From positions 186,001-250,000 of the forward strand of contig JAWKIJ010000001.1 in NCBI GenBank assembly GCA_041394325.1: a DNA stretch of 64,000 nucleotides. Direction: 5' to 3'. Positions 1-7,962 of this stretch are shown here, in pieces. Made by a program: the position numbers and the translations under genes. Source of the DNA: JAWKIJ01 sp041394325. GTDB lineage: Bacteria > Actinomycetota > Acidimicrobiia > Acidimicrobiales > Microtrichaceae. Each line of letters opens with the position of its first letter. Positions within the stretch are counted from its first letter, which is position 1. A model generated the notes under the pieces. That model saw nothing but the letters and a program-made list of their open reading frames with translations. It had not been told where the DNA came from and made no database searches.

Positions 1-2
1 CG

Positions 3-611
3 GTCGAACATCTCGTCCTCACCAACGGCAACATCTACCTACCGCTCGCGTCGCTCACACCGTTCCAGGAGATGCTGCTCGACCCCAATCAGGCACCCGC
101 CGTCGTCGAGGCGGTCACCCCCGAGGCGCTCGCGACGGGGATGGGTGCCACCACGTTCACCCCTCGACGAGAGGAACACGACCCCACCGTCGCGGCACTC
201 GCCGCGACGTTCGCCCACGACGACGGAACCGCGGTCTTGGCCGACACCGTGAAGTACCTGCACGAACGGGTGGAGCACGAGGTCGAATGGTTGACCGCCC
301 TGTCACGGAGCACTCTCGACACGACCTTGGTCTGGGGGTTGTGCGACACCATCGCCCCACCGCGGGTCGTCATGCACGTCTGGGAGCACTTCGTGCGATC
401 CAAGCCGGGCTCCAACGAACTTTGGTTCGTGCCCGGCGCCGACCACTACCTCCAGAACGACCGGCCCGAGGCACTGCTCGCCGTCGTACGGGCGGCATTC
501 GACCGCACCGGCCCCTCACCACCCGGGCCGACGACACCGCTCCCGGTGCCATCGGACGCCGCGGTCGCGCCGACGGGAGCGAGCCCGATCCGGGTGGACC
601 ACTCCCACTAG
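3..611 (+). CDS. Alpha/beta-hydrolase fold enzyme, 3' part (start outside window)
   Basis: The frame is open from base 3 and ends in TAG at 609-611, so about 202 C-terminal residues are visible. They look like the cap and C-terminal half of an alpha/beta hydrolase of the haloalkane dehalogenase/epoxide hydrolase type. A catalytic acid candidate lies in LCDTIAPP (about residue 115 of the visible part) and a catalytic histidine in GADHYLQNDRPE (about residue 146). The nucleophile elbow would be left of the window, so the substrate cannot be told. A Pro/Thr/Ala-rich tail of about 45 residues follows the histidine. The stop codon overlaps the TAGCGT box of the next gene. Confidence 0.7.
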   Translation, partial: VEHLVLTNGNIYLPLASLTPFQEMLLDPNQAPAVVEAVTPEALATGMGATTFTPRREEHDPTVAALAATFAHDDGTAVLADTVKYLHERVEHEVEWLTALSRSTLDTTLVWGLCDTIAPPRVVMHVWEHFVRSKPGSNELWFVPGADHYLQNDRPEALLAVVRAAFDRTGPSPPGPTTPLPVPSDAAVAPTGASPIRVDHSH

Positions 612-614
612 CGT
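609..614 (+). promoter_or_regulatory. TAGCGT -10 box before the membrane protein gene
   Basis: TAGCGT lies 35 bases before the GTG start at 650. The same hexamer precedes tRNA-Ala, nth, the phosphotransferase gene and the deacetylase-like gene, which supports it as a -10 element of the main sigma factor. I see no clear -35 box. Confidence 0.4.
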
Positions 615-649
615 CGGAGTGGTCGTCGTCGGAGGAACCGGGAGCACAG

Positions 650-1918
650 GTGACCGCGCTGGTGCGCCGGATCGATGCGTTCGCCGAGCGTCGCTTCGGG
701 TACTGCACCGCTGCCGTCCTGGCGGCCGGCGTCGCGCTGATGTGCCTCCGGCGCCCCACCGCCTTCACTCGACCGGGCCTGTATGCGGAGGACGGCGCGA
801 TCTTCCTGGCAGAGGCACTCGACCGGGGTCTCGGCGCAATCCTCCATCCGTACAACGGCTACGTGCACCTGGTGCCACGGTTGGTCGCGGAACTCGGGAG
901 TTGGCTCCCGATCGACTGGACGCCGCAGTGGTACGCGGCGGCGAGTGCATCGGTCGCGGTGGCGAGCTGCAGCCTCGTGTTGAACCGACGTTTCGCGCAC
1001 CTGATCGGTGGGTTCTCCGTTCGGACGCTCGGATTCGTGTTGCTGTTGCTGATCCCGCGCCTGACCGAGGTGCACCTCGCGGTGAACAGCCTCTTGTGGT
1101 GGTGCGCGATCGCGCTCGTGCTGGTGTCCCTGCTTGACGACCCGGCGACCCCGACGGGCAGGATCGCCGAACTGACCACCGTCCCGATCCTGGTGATGAG
1201 CGGCCTTGGGGGCCTGGTACTCGCGCCACTCGCACTGCTCCGCGCGCTACGGACCCGGACCCGACACGGAGCCGCCTTGGTCGTCGCCTGGTGGGTTCCC
1301 GCTGCCGTACAGGCGGCGATCTACCTCGCCTCGACACGGCAGAACGGCCATGTCCCGGTTGGTGCGCCCCTGGCCCGTTCGGCGATCGAGAAGGTCTTCG
1401 GCTCGCTCGCGTTCAGCCGTCGGGCCGTCGACGGTAGGTGGGCCCAGGGTGTCCCCCCGGTCGCCTTCGTGGCGTTGGTGTTGTTCGCATCGGTGTGGGC
1501 GGTGAGCGTGTTCGTCGGCACGCGTCCGCTGCGGAATGCGGCGATCGCCTGGACCGCCGTCGGGTCGCTGATCGCGGGATTCATGGCGCTCGGACCCAAC
1601 GCCGCGGCACTCCCCGACCGCTACACGGTGCTGCCCATCGCGGCGGTGATCATCGGGCTGCTCACTGCACGACCGGGCCACAGCGGCACCCGACTCGACG
1701 CCGCGTTGGCTCCGGGCGCCCTCGCCGTGCTCCGATGGACCCGGGTCGTCATGCTCGTCGCGATCCTCGTCGTGCGGGTACTCGACGTCGAGGTTCCCGC
1801 GCGTGCGGACACACACTGGTCGCGCTCGGCGAACTGCCTCCGCCACATCGAGCGGACCTGTCTGGTTCCCCTCAATCCCGCCGGATGGTCGGTGACGATC
1901 CCGGCGGGACGGCGCTGA
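650..1918 (+). CDS. Polytopic membrane protein, possibly GT-C glycosyltransferase-like
   Basis: A 422-residue integral membrane protein with roughly ten hydrophobic segments, from GYCTAAVLAAGVALMCL near the N-terminus to VVMLVAILVVRVL near the C-terminus. The loop after the first segment holds LYAEDGAIFL and then NGYVHLVPRL. An acidic residue in the first large outer loop is typical of GT-C fold glycosyltransferases that use lipid-linked sugars, but this assignment is inference. I chose GTG 650 because GGAG lies five bases before it and the hydrophobic protein begins just after; upstream codons in this frame are only Arg/Pro-rich shadow of the hydrolase gene. I do not recognise a named family. 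Confidence 0.6.
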   Translation: MTALVRRIDAFAERRFGYCTAAVLAAGVALMCLRRPTAFTRPGLYAEDGAIFLAEALDRGLGAILHPYNGYVHLVPRLVAELGSWLPIDWTPQWYAAASASVAVASCSLVLNRRFAHLIGGFSVRTLGFVLLLLIPRLTEVHLAVNSLLWWCAIALVLVSLLDDPATPTGRIAELTTVPILVMSGLGGLVLAPLALLRALRTRTRHGAALVVAWWVPAAVQAAIYLASTRQNGHVPVGAPLARSAIEKVFGSLAFSRRAVDGRWAQGVPPVAFVALVLFASVWAVSVFVGTRPLRNAAIAWTAVGSLIAGFMALGPNAAALPDRYTVLPIAAVIIGLLTARPGHSGTRLDAALAPGALAVLRWTRVVMLVAILVVRVLDVEVPARADTHWSRSANCLRHIERTCLVPLNPAGWSVTIPAGRR

Positions 1919-1931
1919 GACCCGGCGGTCC

Positions 1932-2519
1932 TCAGCCCTCGTCGGGCTGCACGGTCAACTTGAGGCCCAGTTCGCCCAGTCGACGGTCGGCGTGCTCCTC
2001 GCCCACCCCGAGGATCGCGGCGATCGCCCGGAGGTCGTCGCGACGAATGGTGAGGACGCGCCCGTTGAAGTCCTGGCGTTGTACCTGGATCATCCGCGCA
2101 TATCGGCCCAGTGTCTCGGCGACGGTGCCCTCGAGCTTGTCGAGGCGCCCGAGGTCGATCTTGGTCGAACCGTCAACGTCGCCGGTGCCGGCCGACGGGG
2201 CCGGAGCAGGTCCGGGGGTACCGACGTCGTCGCCGTAGGGGAGCAACTGGTCGACGGGCACCTTGTAGAACAGGGCCAGACGCTGGAGCCGCGGTACCGA
2301 GATCGAACGCTCTCCGCGCTCGTAGGCACCGAGGACCGACGCCTTGAACTCCTGGCCCGACTGCGCCTCGACCTCCTGGAGCGACAGACGCTTCTGCCGA
2401 CGGATATCGCGCAGCCGTTCACCGACCTTCTGCCCGTAGAGCTTGCGGAACTCCTGGTCGTCGTCGTCGCCCTTCACAGGCCGCGTCCCGCTGGCAGGGG
2501 GTGCCCCACACGGCACCAC
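1932..2519 (-). CDS. bldD: BldD-like transcriptional regulator with c-di-GMP-binding signature
   Basis: A 195-residue XRE-type regulator. The helix-turn-helix domain spans about residues 28-92 (LSLQEVEAQSG, then VLGAYERGERSISVPRLQRL), and a short C-terminal domain spans about 125-190. The C-terminal part matches the c-di-GMP sensor of Streptomyces BldD: R148-x-D150, eight residues, then R159-x-x-D162, the RxD-X8-RxxD signature. BldD dimers bound to tetrameric c-di-GMP repress developmental genes; the role here is unknown. GTG 2519 was chosen because AGAGGGG lies four to five bases before it. The N-terminal 20 residues are Asp/Pro-rich and the domain linker is Pro/Ala-rich. The gene is last in the lepA-hrcA-dnaJ-rsmE series, 31 bases after rsmE. 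Confidence 0.85.
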   Translation of the reverse strand: MVPCGAPPASGTRPVKGDDDDQEFRKLYGQKVGERLRDIRRQKRLSLQEVEAQSGQEFKASVLGAYERGERSISVPRLQRLALFYKVPVDQLLPYGDDVGTPGPAPAPSAGTGDVDGSTKIDLGRLDKLEGTVAETLGRYARMIQVQRQDFNGRVLTIRRDDLRAIAAILGVGEEHADRRLGELGLKLTVQPDEG

Positions 2520-2550
2520 TGAACCCCTCTAGTCACGGTCCGCGACGATA

Positions 2551-3390
2551 TCAGCACGCTGCGTCACCATCCCGGGATTCGTGCGGTCGGCCGCCGGCCA
2601 CCGATCCGGGAGGATCCGCCCGGGCGGCGGCGTCCCGCAGCGCCGCGAGCAACGAGCCCGCCCCAACCGCGGCCGTCTCGCTCCGCAGCATCCGCCCCCC
2701 CAGCCCCACGCGCAGGAACCCCCCGCCCGACTCGGCCCCCACCTCGGCAGGGGCCCAACCGCCCTCGGGTCCCACCGCCACGCCGACTCGCACCGCTCCC
2801 CACCCGCGCCCGCGATCGACATCGTCCCACCGCGTGAGAAGTGGTGGCGCGCCCTTCACAGCCCGCCACCGAACAGTGGTCCCGTTCCACCACGCCGGGA
2901 CCTCCGCCGGCATGACGATGCCGGGCAATCGGGCACGACGGCACTGCATGGCCGCCTCCCGGGCGATCCGCTCCAGGCGACCACGTTGGCGACTGGAGCG
3001 CTCGGAGCCCCAACGCACCACGCCGTGGACTGCGTGGAACCAGCCGATGTGGTCGACGCCCAACTCGGTGAGCTGTCGCGTGACCATCTCGGGTCGATCG
3101 CCCTTGATCACGGCGCACATCACCCCGATCTCGACCCTCGGGACGGGCTCGAGGAGCAACGGCCCGAGATCGCCGGGCCGTTCGGCGAAGGTCGCTCGGC
3201 GCCACGCCCCCGCTCCGTCGGCCAACACGATGGGCGACCCGTCGCGAACGCGCAGCACGGTACTCAGGTGATGCAGATCCGGGTCGTCGATCCTCGGCTC
3301 CTCCAGCGACGCGACGAACACGAGTGGCCCGTCGTCCTGTTCGGGCTGGGACCAACCCCCGACGGGGGACCCTCCCGCGGGGACGGTCAC
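2551..3390 (-). CDS. rsmE: 16S rRNA m3U1498 methyltransferase RsmE
   Basis: A 279-residue SPOUT-class enzyme that methylates N3 of U1498 in 16S rRNA with S-adenosylmethionine. Family landmarks are present: LHHLSTVLRVRDG in the N-terminal PUA-like part, KGDRPEMVTRQLTELGVDHI in the middle, and the knot motifs AVGPEGGW and LRSETA near the C-terminus. The first 20 residues (Gly/Pro-rich) are extra, so a later start is possible. The start codon overlaps the dnaJ stop by four bases, indicating translational coupling. The dnaJ-rsmE order is common in Gram-positive bacteria. Confidence 0.93.
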   Translation of the reverse strand: MTVPAGGSPVGGWSQPEQDDGPLVFVASLEEPRIDDPDLHHLSTVLRVRDGSPIVLADGAGAWRRATFAERPGDLGPLLLEPVPRVEIGVMCAVIKGDRPEMVTRQLTELGVDHIGWFHAVHGVVRWGSERSSRQRGRLERIAREAAMQCRRARLPGIVMPAEVPAWWNGTTVRWRAVKGAPPLLTRWDDVDRGRGWGAVRVGVAVGPEGGWAPAEVGAESGGGFLRVGLGGRMLRSETAAVGAGSLLAALRDAAARADPPGSVAGGRPHESRDGDAAC

Positions 3391-4508
3391 TTGAAGGCGC
3401 TGCGGATCTTCTTGATGAACCCGGCCTCGGGTGGGTGGACCTCCTCGCCCCGAAGCTCGGCGAGACGGTGCAACAGGTCGGTCTGCTCGTCGTCCAGGTC
3501 GGTCGGCGTGACCACGTTGGCGGTCACCAACAGATCGCCGCGACCACGTCCGTGCAGGTGCGGCACACCACGGCCCTTGAGGCGGAAGACCTTTCCGTTG
3601 GCCGTCCCGGCGGGGATCTCGAGGTGTTCGGTCCCGTCGAGGGTCTCGTAGTCGAACTGGTGGCCCAGCGCTGCCTGGGTCATGGTGATCCGAAGGTCCT
3701 CGGTCAGGTCGGCGCCGTGTCGTCGAAAGCGCGGATGGGGCGACGTCACGAGGTGGACGTACAGGTCGCCGTTGGGACCGCCCCGCGCGCCCACCGCTCC
3801 ACGACCGGTGAGGCGCAGCGTCGCGCCGTCGTCGACCCCGGCGGGCACGTCGACCGTGTAAGTGCGGTCGGTCACCACTCGGCCCTCACCCGAGCAACCG
3901 GGGCACGGATCGGTGATCACCCGGCCCTGTCCGCCGCACGCACCGCAGGGGGCGGCGGACACGATCTGGCCGAGCATCGACTGTCGTACCGTGCGCACCT
4001 CGCCGGCACCGTTGCACTGCGAACAGGTGTCGACGGTGCTCCCCTCGTTCGCGCCCGTACCACCGCAGTCCTCACAGGTCACCGCGGTGCGGACGTTGAC
4101 GTCGTACTCGGCTCCGAACACCGCCTGCTCGAACGTGAGCCGTGCAGTCGCTTCGAGGTCGGGCCCCCGGGCCGGTCCGCTGCGCCGGGCTCCGCCTCCG
4201 AACGGCGAGCCGCTCCCACCGAAGAACGCGTCGAACAGATCCCCGATGCCACCCATCCCACCACCGCCGAACGGGTCGCCGATGTTGATCGCCTCGTCGG
4301 AGCCGAACCGGTCGTATCGGGCACGTCGATCCGGATCCGACAGCACCTCGTACGCGCGGGCGACCTCCTTGAAGCGATCCTCCGCCTCGACGTCGTCGGG
4401 GTTCTGGTCGGGGTGGTGTGCCCGAGCGAGACGGCGATAGGAACGCTTGATCTCGTCCGCCGTGGCGGTGCGGGACACCCCCAGCAGCTCGTAGTAGTCG
4501 GTGCTCAT
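3387..4508 (-). CDS. dnaJ: Chaperone DnaJ
   Basis: A 373-residue type I Hsp40 co-chaperone that delivers clients to DnaK and stimulates its ATPase. The J domain (1-70) has HPD at about 32-34 in RAHHPDQNPD. A Gly/Phe-rich segment (FGGGGMGGIGDLFDAFFGG) follows. Four zinc-binding CxxCxGxG repeats are intact: CEDCGGTG, CSQCNGAG, CGACGGQG and CPGCSGEG. The C-terminal substrate-binding domain ends normally. It lies four bases after hrcA and overlaps rsmE, so it is probably cotranscribed from the CIRCE-containing promoter. No dnaK or grpE is in the window, so this may be the DnaJ2-type copy paired with hrcA. Confidence 0.96.
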   Translation of the reverse strand: MSTDYYELLGVSRTATADEIKRSYRRLARAHHPDQNPDDVEAEDRFKEVARAYEVLSDPDRRARYDRFGSDEAINIGDPFGGGGMGGIGDLFDAFFGGSGSPFGGGARRSGPARGPDLEATARLTFEQAVFGAEYDVNVRTAVTCEDCGGTGANEGSTVDTCSQCNGAGEVRTVRQSMLGQIVSAAPCGACGGQGRVITDPCPGCSGEGRVVTDRTYTVDVPAGVDDGATLRLTGRGAVGARGGPNGDLYVHLVTSPHPRFRRHGADLTEDLRITMTQAALGHQFDYETLDGTEHLEIPAGTANGKVFRLKGRGVPHLHGRGRGDLLVTANVVTPTDLDDEQTDLLHRLAELRGEEVHPPEAGFIKKIRSAFK

Positions 4509-4512
4509 CGAC

Positions 4513-5562
4513 TCAGGACCTCTCGCCCTCGCTCAGCAACCTGCTCAACCGGTTGCTGACGACCGCCACCGCCGCAAGGGTCTCCTCGTAGTTCATCCGG
4601 GTCGGTCCCAGCACCCCGATGGTACCGGCGCGCTCGCCGTCCACCCGGTAGGGAGCGACGACCAACGAGCACTCCGACAACGGAGCGAGGCCCGTCTCCG
4701 AACCGATCGCCACGGTCAACCCGCGGTCCAGCACGTCCTCGATCAACGACACCACCGCCATCTGCTGTTCGAGCAGGCCCAACACGGCATGCAGGGTGGA
4801 CGCCGCGTCGAACGCCTCGGCCATGTTGGAGGCTCCCTCGATGTGAACGAGGTGCCCGCTCTCGGCGACGGTGTGGGCGATGGCGTCGAGAGCGTCGGCG
4901 ACGATCGAGTCGACCAGGGGGTCACCGCTGAGCCCCACCGCCAGGGCCTTGGAGGGTCGCTTGTCGCGAAGGCCCGCCGTGAGAAGGGCCGCGGCGCTGG
5001 CGAGCACGTCGTCGTCGATCGGATCGGCGCGTTCGATCGATCGTTTGAGGACCGTGCCCGAGCTGAGTACGACGACCAGGAGGCAGGTGCGCGCCGAGAG
5101 GCCGACGAGTTGTACCGAACGGACGACCGCCGCGTCGGCCACGTCGCCGACGACCACCGCCGTGGTCGACGTGAGGCGGGCCAGCATGCGTGTGGTCGAT
5201 CGCAACATCTCCTCGAGCTCGCCGTGGGCATGGGAGAAGAATCCGCGCACCTGACGACGCTGGGCGGCGTCGAGCTCACCGGGGCCGAGTTGGTCGACGA
5301 AGAAGCGGTACCCCCGCTGAGTGGGGATGCGGCCGGCGGAGGTGTGCGGTTGGGTGAGATACCCCTCCCGCTCGAGTACGGTCATCTCGCTGCGGACCGT
5401 TGCCGGCGACACCCCCAGTGCACCCCCTTCGACGACATTCGCCGAACCCACCGGCTGGGCCGTCTCGATGTAGGCCTTGACGACCGCCCGCAGGATCGCC
5501 GCCTTGCGATCGTCGAGCGAACGATCGGCGGGGCGATCGGGGGACGTGGGGTCATCGACCAT
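4513..5562 (-). CDS. hrcA: Heat-inducible transcription repressor HrcA
   Basis: A repressor of class I heat-shock genes that binds CIRCE operators; GroEL is its usual modulator. The protein is about 349 residues. The N-terminal winged helix contains KAAILRAVVKAYIETAQPVGS and GVSPATVRSEMTVLEREGYL; the rest is the dimerisation/GAF-like part ending in YEETLAAVAVVSNRLSRLL. Two starts are possible: GTG 5571 inside the CIRCE element, or ATG 5562 just beside it. I chose ATG 5562 because the operator would then lie outside the coding sequence. Neither has an SD sequence. dnaJ follows after four bases. Confidence 0.93.
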   Translation of the reverse strand: MVDDPTSPDRPADRSLDDRKAAILRAVVKAYIETAQPVGSANVVEGGALGVSPATVRSEMTVLEREGYLTQPHTSAGRIPTQRGYRFFVDQLGPGELDAAQRRQVRGFFSHAHGELEEMLRSTTRMLARLTSTTAVVVGDVADAAVVRSVQLVGLSARTCLLVVVLSSGTVLKRSIERADPIDDDVLASAAALLTAGLRDKRPSKALAVGLSGDPLVDSIVADALDAIAHTVAESGHLVHIEGASNMAEAFDAASTLHAVLGLLEQQMAVVSLIEDVLDRGLTVAIGSETGLAPLSECSLVVAPYRVDGERAGTIGVLGPTRMNYEETLAAVAVVSNRLSRLLSEGERS

Positions 5563-5564
5563 GG

Positions 5565-5591
5565 TTGGCACTCAGTCTACGCGAGTGCCAA
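5565..5591. promoter_or_regulatory. CIRCE operator
   Basis: A perfect 9-9-9 inverted repeat, TTGGCACTC, nine bases, GAGTGCCAA. It matches the CIRCE consensus TTAGCACTC-N9-GAGTGCTAA with one symmetrical A-to-G change in each arm. It abuts the hrcA start, so hrcA and dnaJ are most likely autorepressed by HrcA and induced by heat. Confidence 0.92.
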
Positions 5592-5616
5592 CCGCCCGTT
5601 ACAGGCCGCCACCTAT

Positions 5617-5670
5617 GGGTTTGTCGCGCGAAAGTCGCGCCCCGTCCGCGACCTTCGCGCGACAAAACCC
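5617..5670. repeat. Long near-perfect inverted repeat between lepA and hrcA
   Basis: The left arm (5617-5639) starts GGGTTTGTCGCGCG and the right arm (5647-5670) is its reverse complement, with one mismatch and one extra base over about 23 bp. The loop is seven bases. RNA from either strand would form a strong hairpin. It lies 25 bases after the lepA stop and could attenuate read-through into hrcA, but there is no T-tract for a classical terminator. It may be a copy of a dispersed REP-like repeat. Confidence 0.75.
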
Positions 5671-5694
5671 GTGGTTGCCGCGGAGATGGTGGGC

Positions 5695-7481
5695 TCAGTC
5701 GTCGAGGCGGAGGGCGCTGATGAACGCGTCGGAGGGCAGCTCGACGCGGCCGATGTTCTTCATCCGCTTCTTGCCCTCCTTCTGCTTGGCCAGCAGCTTC
5801 TTCTTCCGCGTGACGTCGCCGCCGTAGAGCTTGGCGGTGACGTCCTTGCGGTACGCCTTGACGGTTTGACGGCTGATGATCCGGCCGCCGATGGCCGCCT
5901 GGATGGGCACGTCGAACTGCTGGCGGGGGATGATCTCCTTCAGCTTGTCGACCATCTTCTTGCCGTAGTCGTACGCCTTGTCCTTGTGCACGATGGAGCA
6001 GAACGCGTCGACCTGCTCACCGTGCAGGAGGATGTCGACCCGCACCAGCGACGAGGTGTCGTAGCCGTCGGGTTCGTAGTCGAGCGACGCGCGTAGCCCT
6101 GGGTGCGCGACTTCATCTGGTCGAAGAAGTCGATGACCACCTCGGCGAGCGGGATGCGGTATTGGAGCTCCACCCGCTCGGGCGACAGATAGTCCATCTT
6201 GCGCATCTCGCCGCGCCGCTGCTGGCACAACTCCATCAGCGTGCCCACGTAGCTCGACGGCGTGATGATCGAACACGAGAAGTACGGCTCGCGGATCTCG
6301 CGGTATTCCGCAGGTGGTGGCAGGTCGGCGGGATTGTCGATCACCACCTCGTCCCCGTCGGGCATCACGATCCGGTACTCGACCGATGGCGCCGTCGCGA
6401 TGAGGTTGAGGTCGAACTCCCGCTCGAGTCGCTCGCGGACGATCTCCATGTGCAACAGACCGAGGTATCCCACACGGAACCCGAAGCCCAGCGCGCCGGA
6501 GACCTCGGGCTCATAGGAGAACGAGCTGTCGTTGAGTCGCAGCTTCTCGAGCGCGTCACGGAGGTCGTCGAAGGCGTCGCCGTCGACCGGGTAGAGACCG
6601 CAGAACACCATCGGTTTGGGCTCCATGTAGCCCGGCAGCGGCTGGGCTGCAGGGCGAGCCGCCTCGGTGACGGTCTCGCCCGATCGCGCCTCGCCGACGT
6701 CCTTGATCCCCGCGATCAGATAGCCCACCTCACCCGGGCCGAGCGACGCGACGGTCGTGTTCTCCGGGCGACGCACCCCCACCTCGATCGCCTCGTGGAC
6801 CGACCCGGACTGCATGAAGCGCAGCTTCGAGCCCGTCGACAAGCGGCCGTTCACGACACGGATGGAGCTGACCACCCTCGGTACTGGTCGAAGTGCGAGT
6901 CGAAGATGAGCGCCTGGGGCCTCGTCGGTACCGCCCACCGGGGCGGGGATCCGCTCGACGACCGCGCCGAGGAGCTCGGCGACCCCTTCGCCGGTCTTCG
7001 CGGAGATCCGCAGGATGTCGGCGGCCGGGATTCCCAGGACCTGCTCGATCTCCGCGGCATATGTATCGGGCTCCGCCGCCGGAAGGTCGATCTTGTTGAG
7101 ACACGCGACGATCTCGAGGTCGTGCTCGAGCGCGAGGAAGCAGTTCGCGAGGGTCTGCGCCTCGATCCCCTGCGACGCGCCGACGACGAGGATCACGCCC
7201 TCACATGCGGCCAGCGACCGAGACACCTCGTAGCCGAAGTCGACGTGGCCCGGCGTGTCGATCAGGTGGATGACGTGGTCGCGGTAGTCCAGGCGGACCG
7301 ACTGCAGCTTGATGGTGATACCCCGCTCCCGCTCGATGTCCATCGAATCGAGGTATTGGGCGCGCATCTCCCGCGGGTCCACGGCCCCGCACAACTCGAG
7401 CATCCGGTCGGCGAGGGTCGACTTGCCGTGGTCGATGTGGGCGATGATCGAGATGTTTCGAAGACGGGAGATGTCGGTCAC
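5695..7481 (-). CDS. lepA: Elongation factor 4 (LepA), frame broken
   Basis: A ribosome-bound GTPase related to EF-G. G1 is AHIDHGKST, G3 DTPGHVDF and G4 NKID; the LepA-specific C-terminal domain ends in KKLLAKQKEGKKRMKNIG. GTG 7481 (TDISRLRNISIIAHIDHG) matches the usual LepA start. The sequence is broken. Near 6086-6093 the expected GYASLDYE is interrupted by an extra CG in a CGCGCG run, shifting the frame for the last 130 codons. Around 6873-6919 two offsetting single-base changes garble the expected ALIFDSHFDQYRG, which reads perfectly in another frame. Every family domain is otherwise present, so sequence error is likelier than a pseudogene. Confidence 0.9.
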
Positions 7482-7586
7482 GGCAGGCGCGAAGCTACCG
7501 CAGCCGATCCCGGTCGCCGGGGTGTCGGCGGTCGCCGCGTTCGAGGGGGCCACCGACCGCACGTGTACCGGACTGCCGTGATCGCC

Positions 7587-7592
7587 TAGAGT
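7587..7592 (+). promoter_or_regulatory. Probable rpsT -10 box (TAGAGT)
   Basis: TAGAGT lies in the 173-bp gap between the divergent lepA and rpsT genes. It would give an rpsT leader of about 55 nt, room for the autoregulatory leader common for S20. No strong -35 box is seen. Confidence 0.35.
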
Positions 7593-7654
7593 GGTCCGCC
7601 GATTCGAGACCCCACCGGCGCGCCCGCGCCACACGACGCAAGGCTGAAACCTCC

Positions 7655-7936
7655 GTGGCCAACATCAAGAGCCAGATCAAGCGCAACAAGCAGAACGAGA
7701 AGGCGCGCCTGCGCAACAAGGCGGTGCGCTCCAACCTGAAGACCCGGGTCAAGTCCGCCGAGGCGGCGGCACGCGACCACGCCGAGGACAACGATCTCAA
7801 CGAGGCCGCCGTGCGTACCGCACTGTCGACGATCGACCGCGCCGCGACCAAGGGTGTCATCCACAAGAACGCGGCCGCCCGCAAGAAGTCGCGCCTGATG
7901 AAGCGCCTTGCCGCGCTCGCTGCCGAACACGACTGA
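7655..7936 (+). CDS. rpsT: 30S ribosomal protein S20
   Basis: A 93-residue basic helical protein that binds the 5' domain of 16S rRNA early in 30S assembly. It has the typical start MANIKSQIKRNKQNEKAR and the family block KGVIHKNAAARKKSRLMKRL. The start is GTG; AAGG lies about 13 bases upstream, which is distant. The gene is convergent with holA; placing rpsT beside holA and lepA is normal for bacteria. Confidence 0.97.
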   Translation: MANIKSQIKRNKQNEKARLRNKAVRSNLKTRVKSAEAAARDHAEDNDLNEAAVRTALSTIDRAATKGVIHKNAAARKKSRLMKRLAALAAEHD

Positions 7937-7962
7937 CGCCGACCCGACGACGCAAACCCCCG

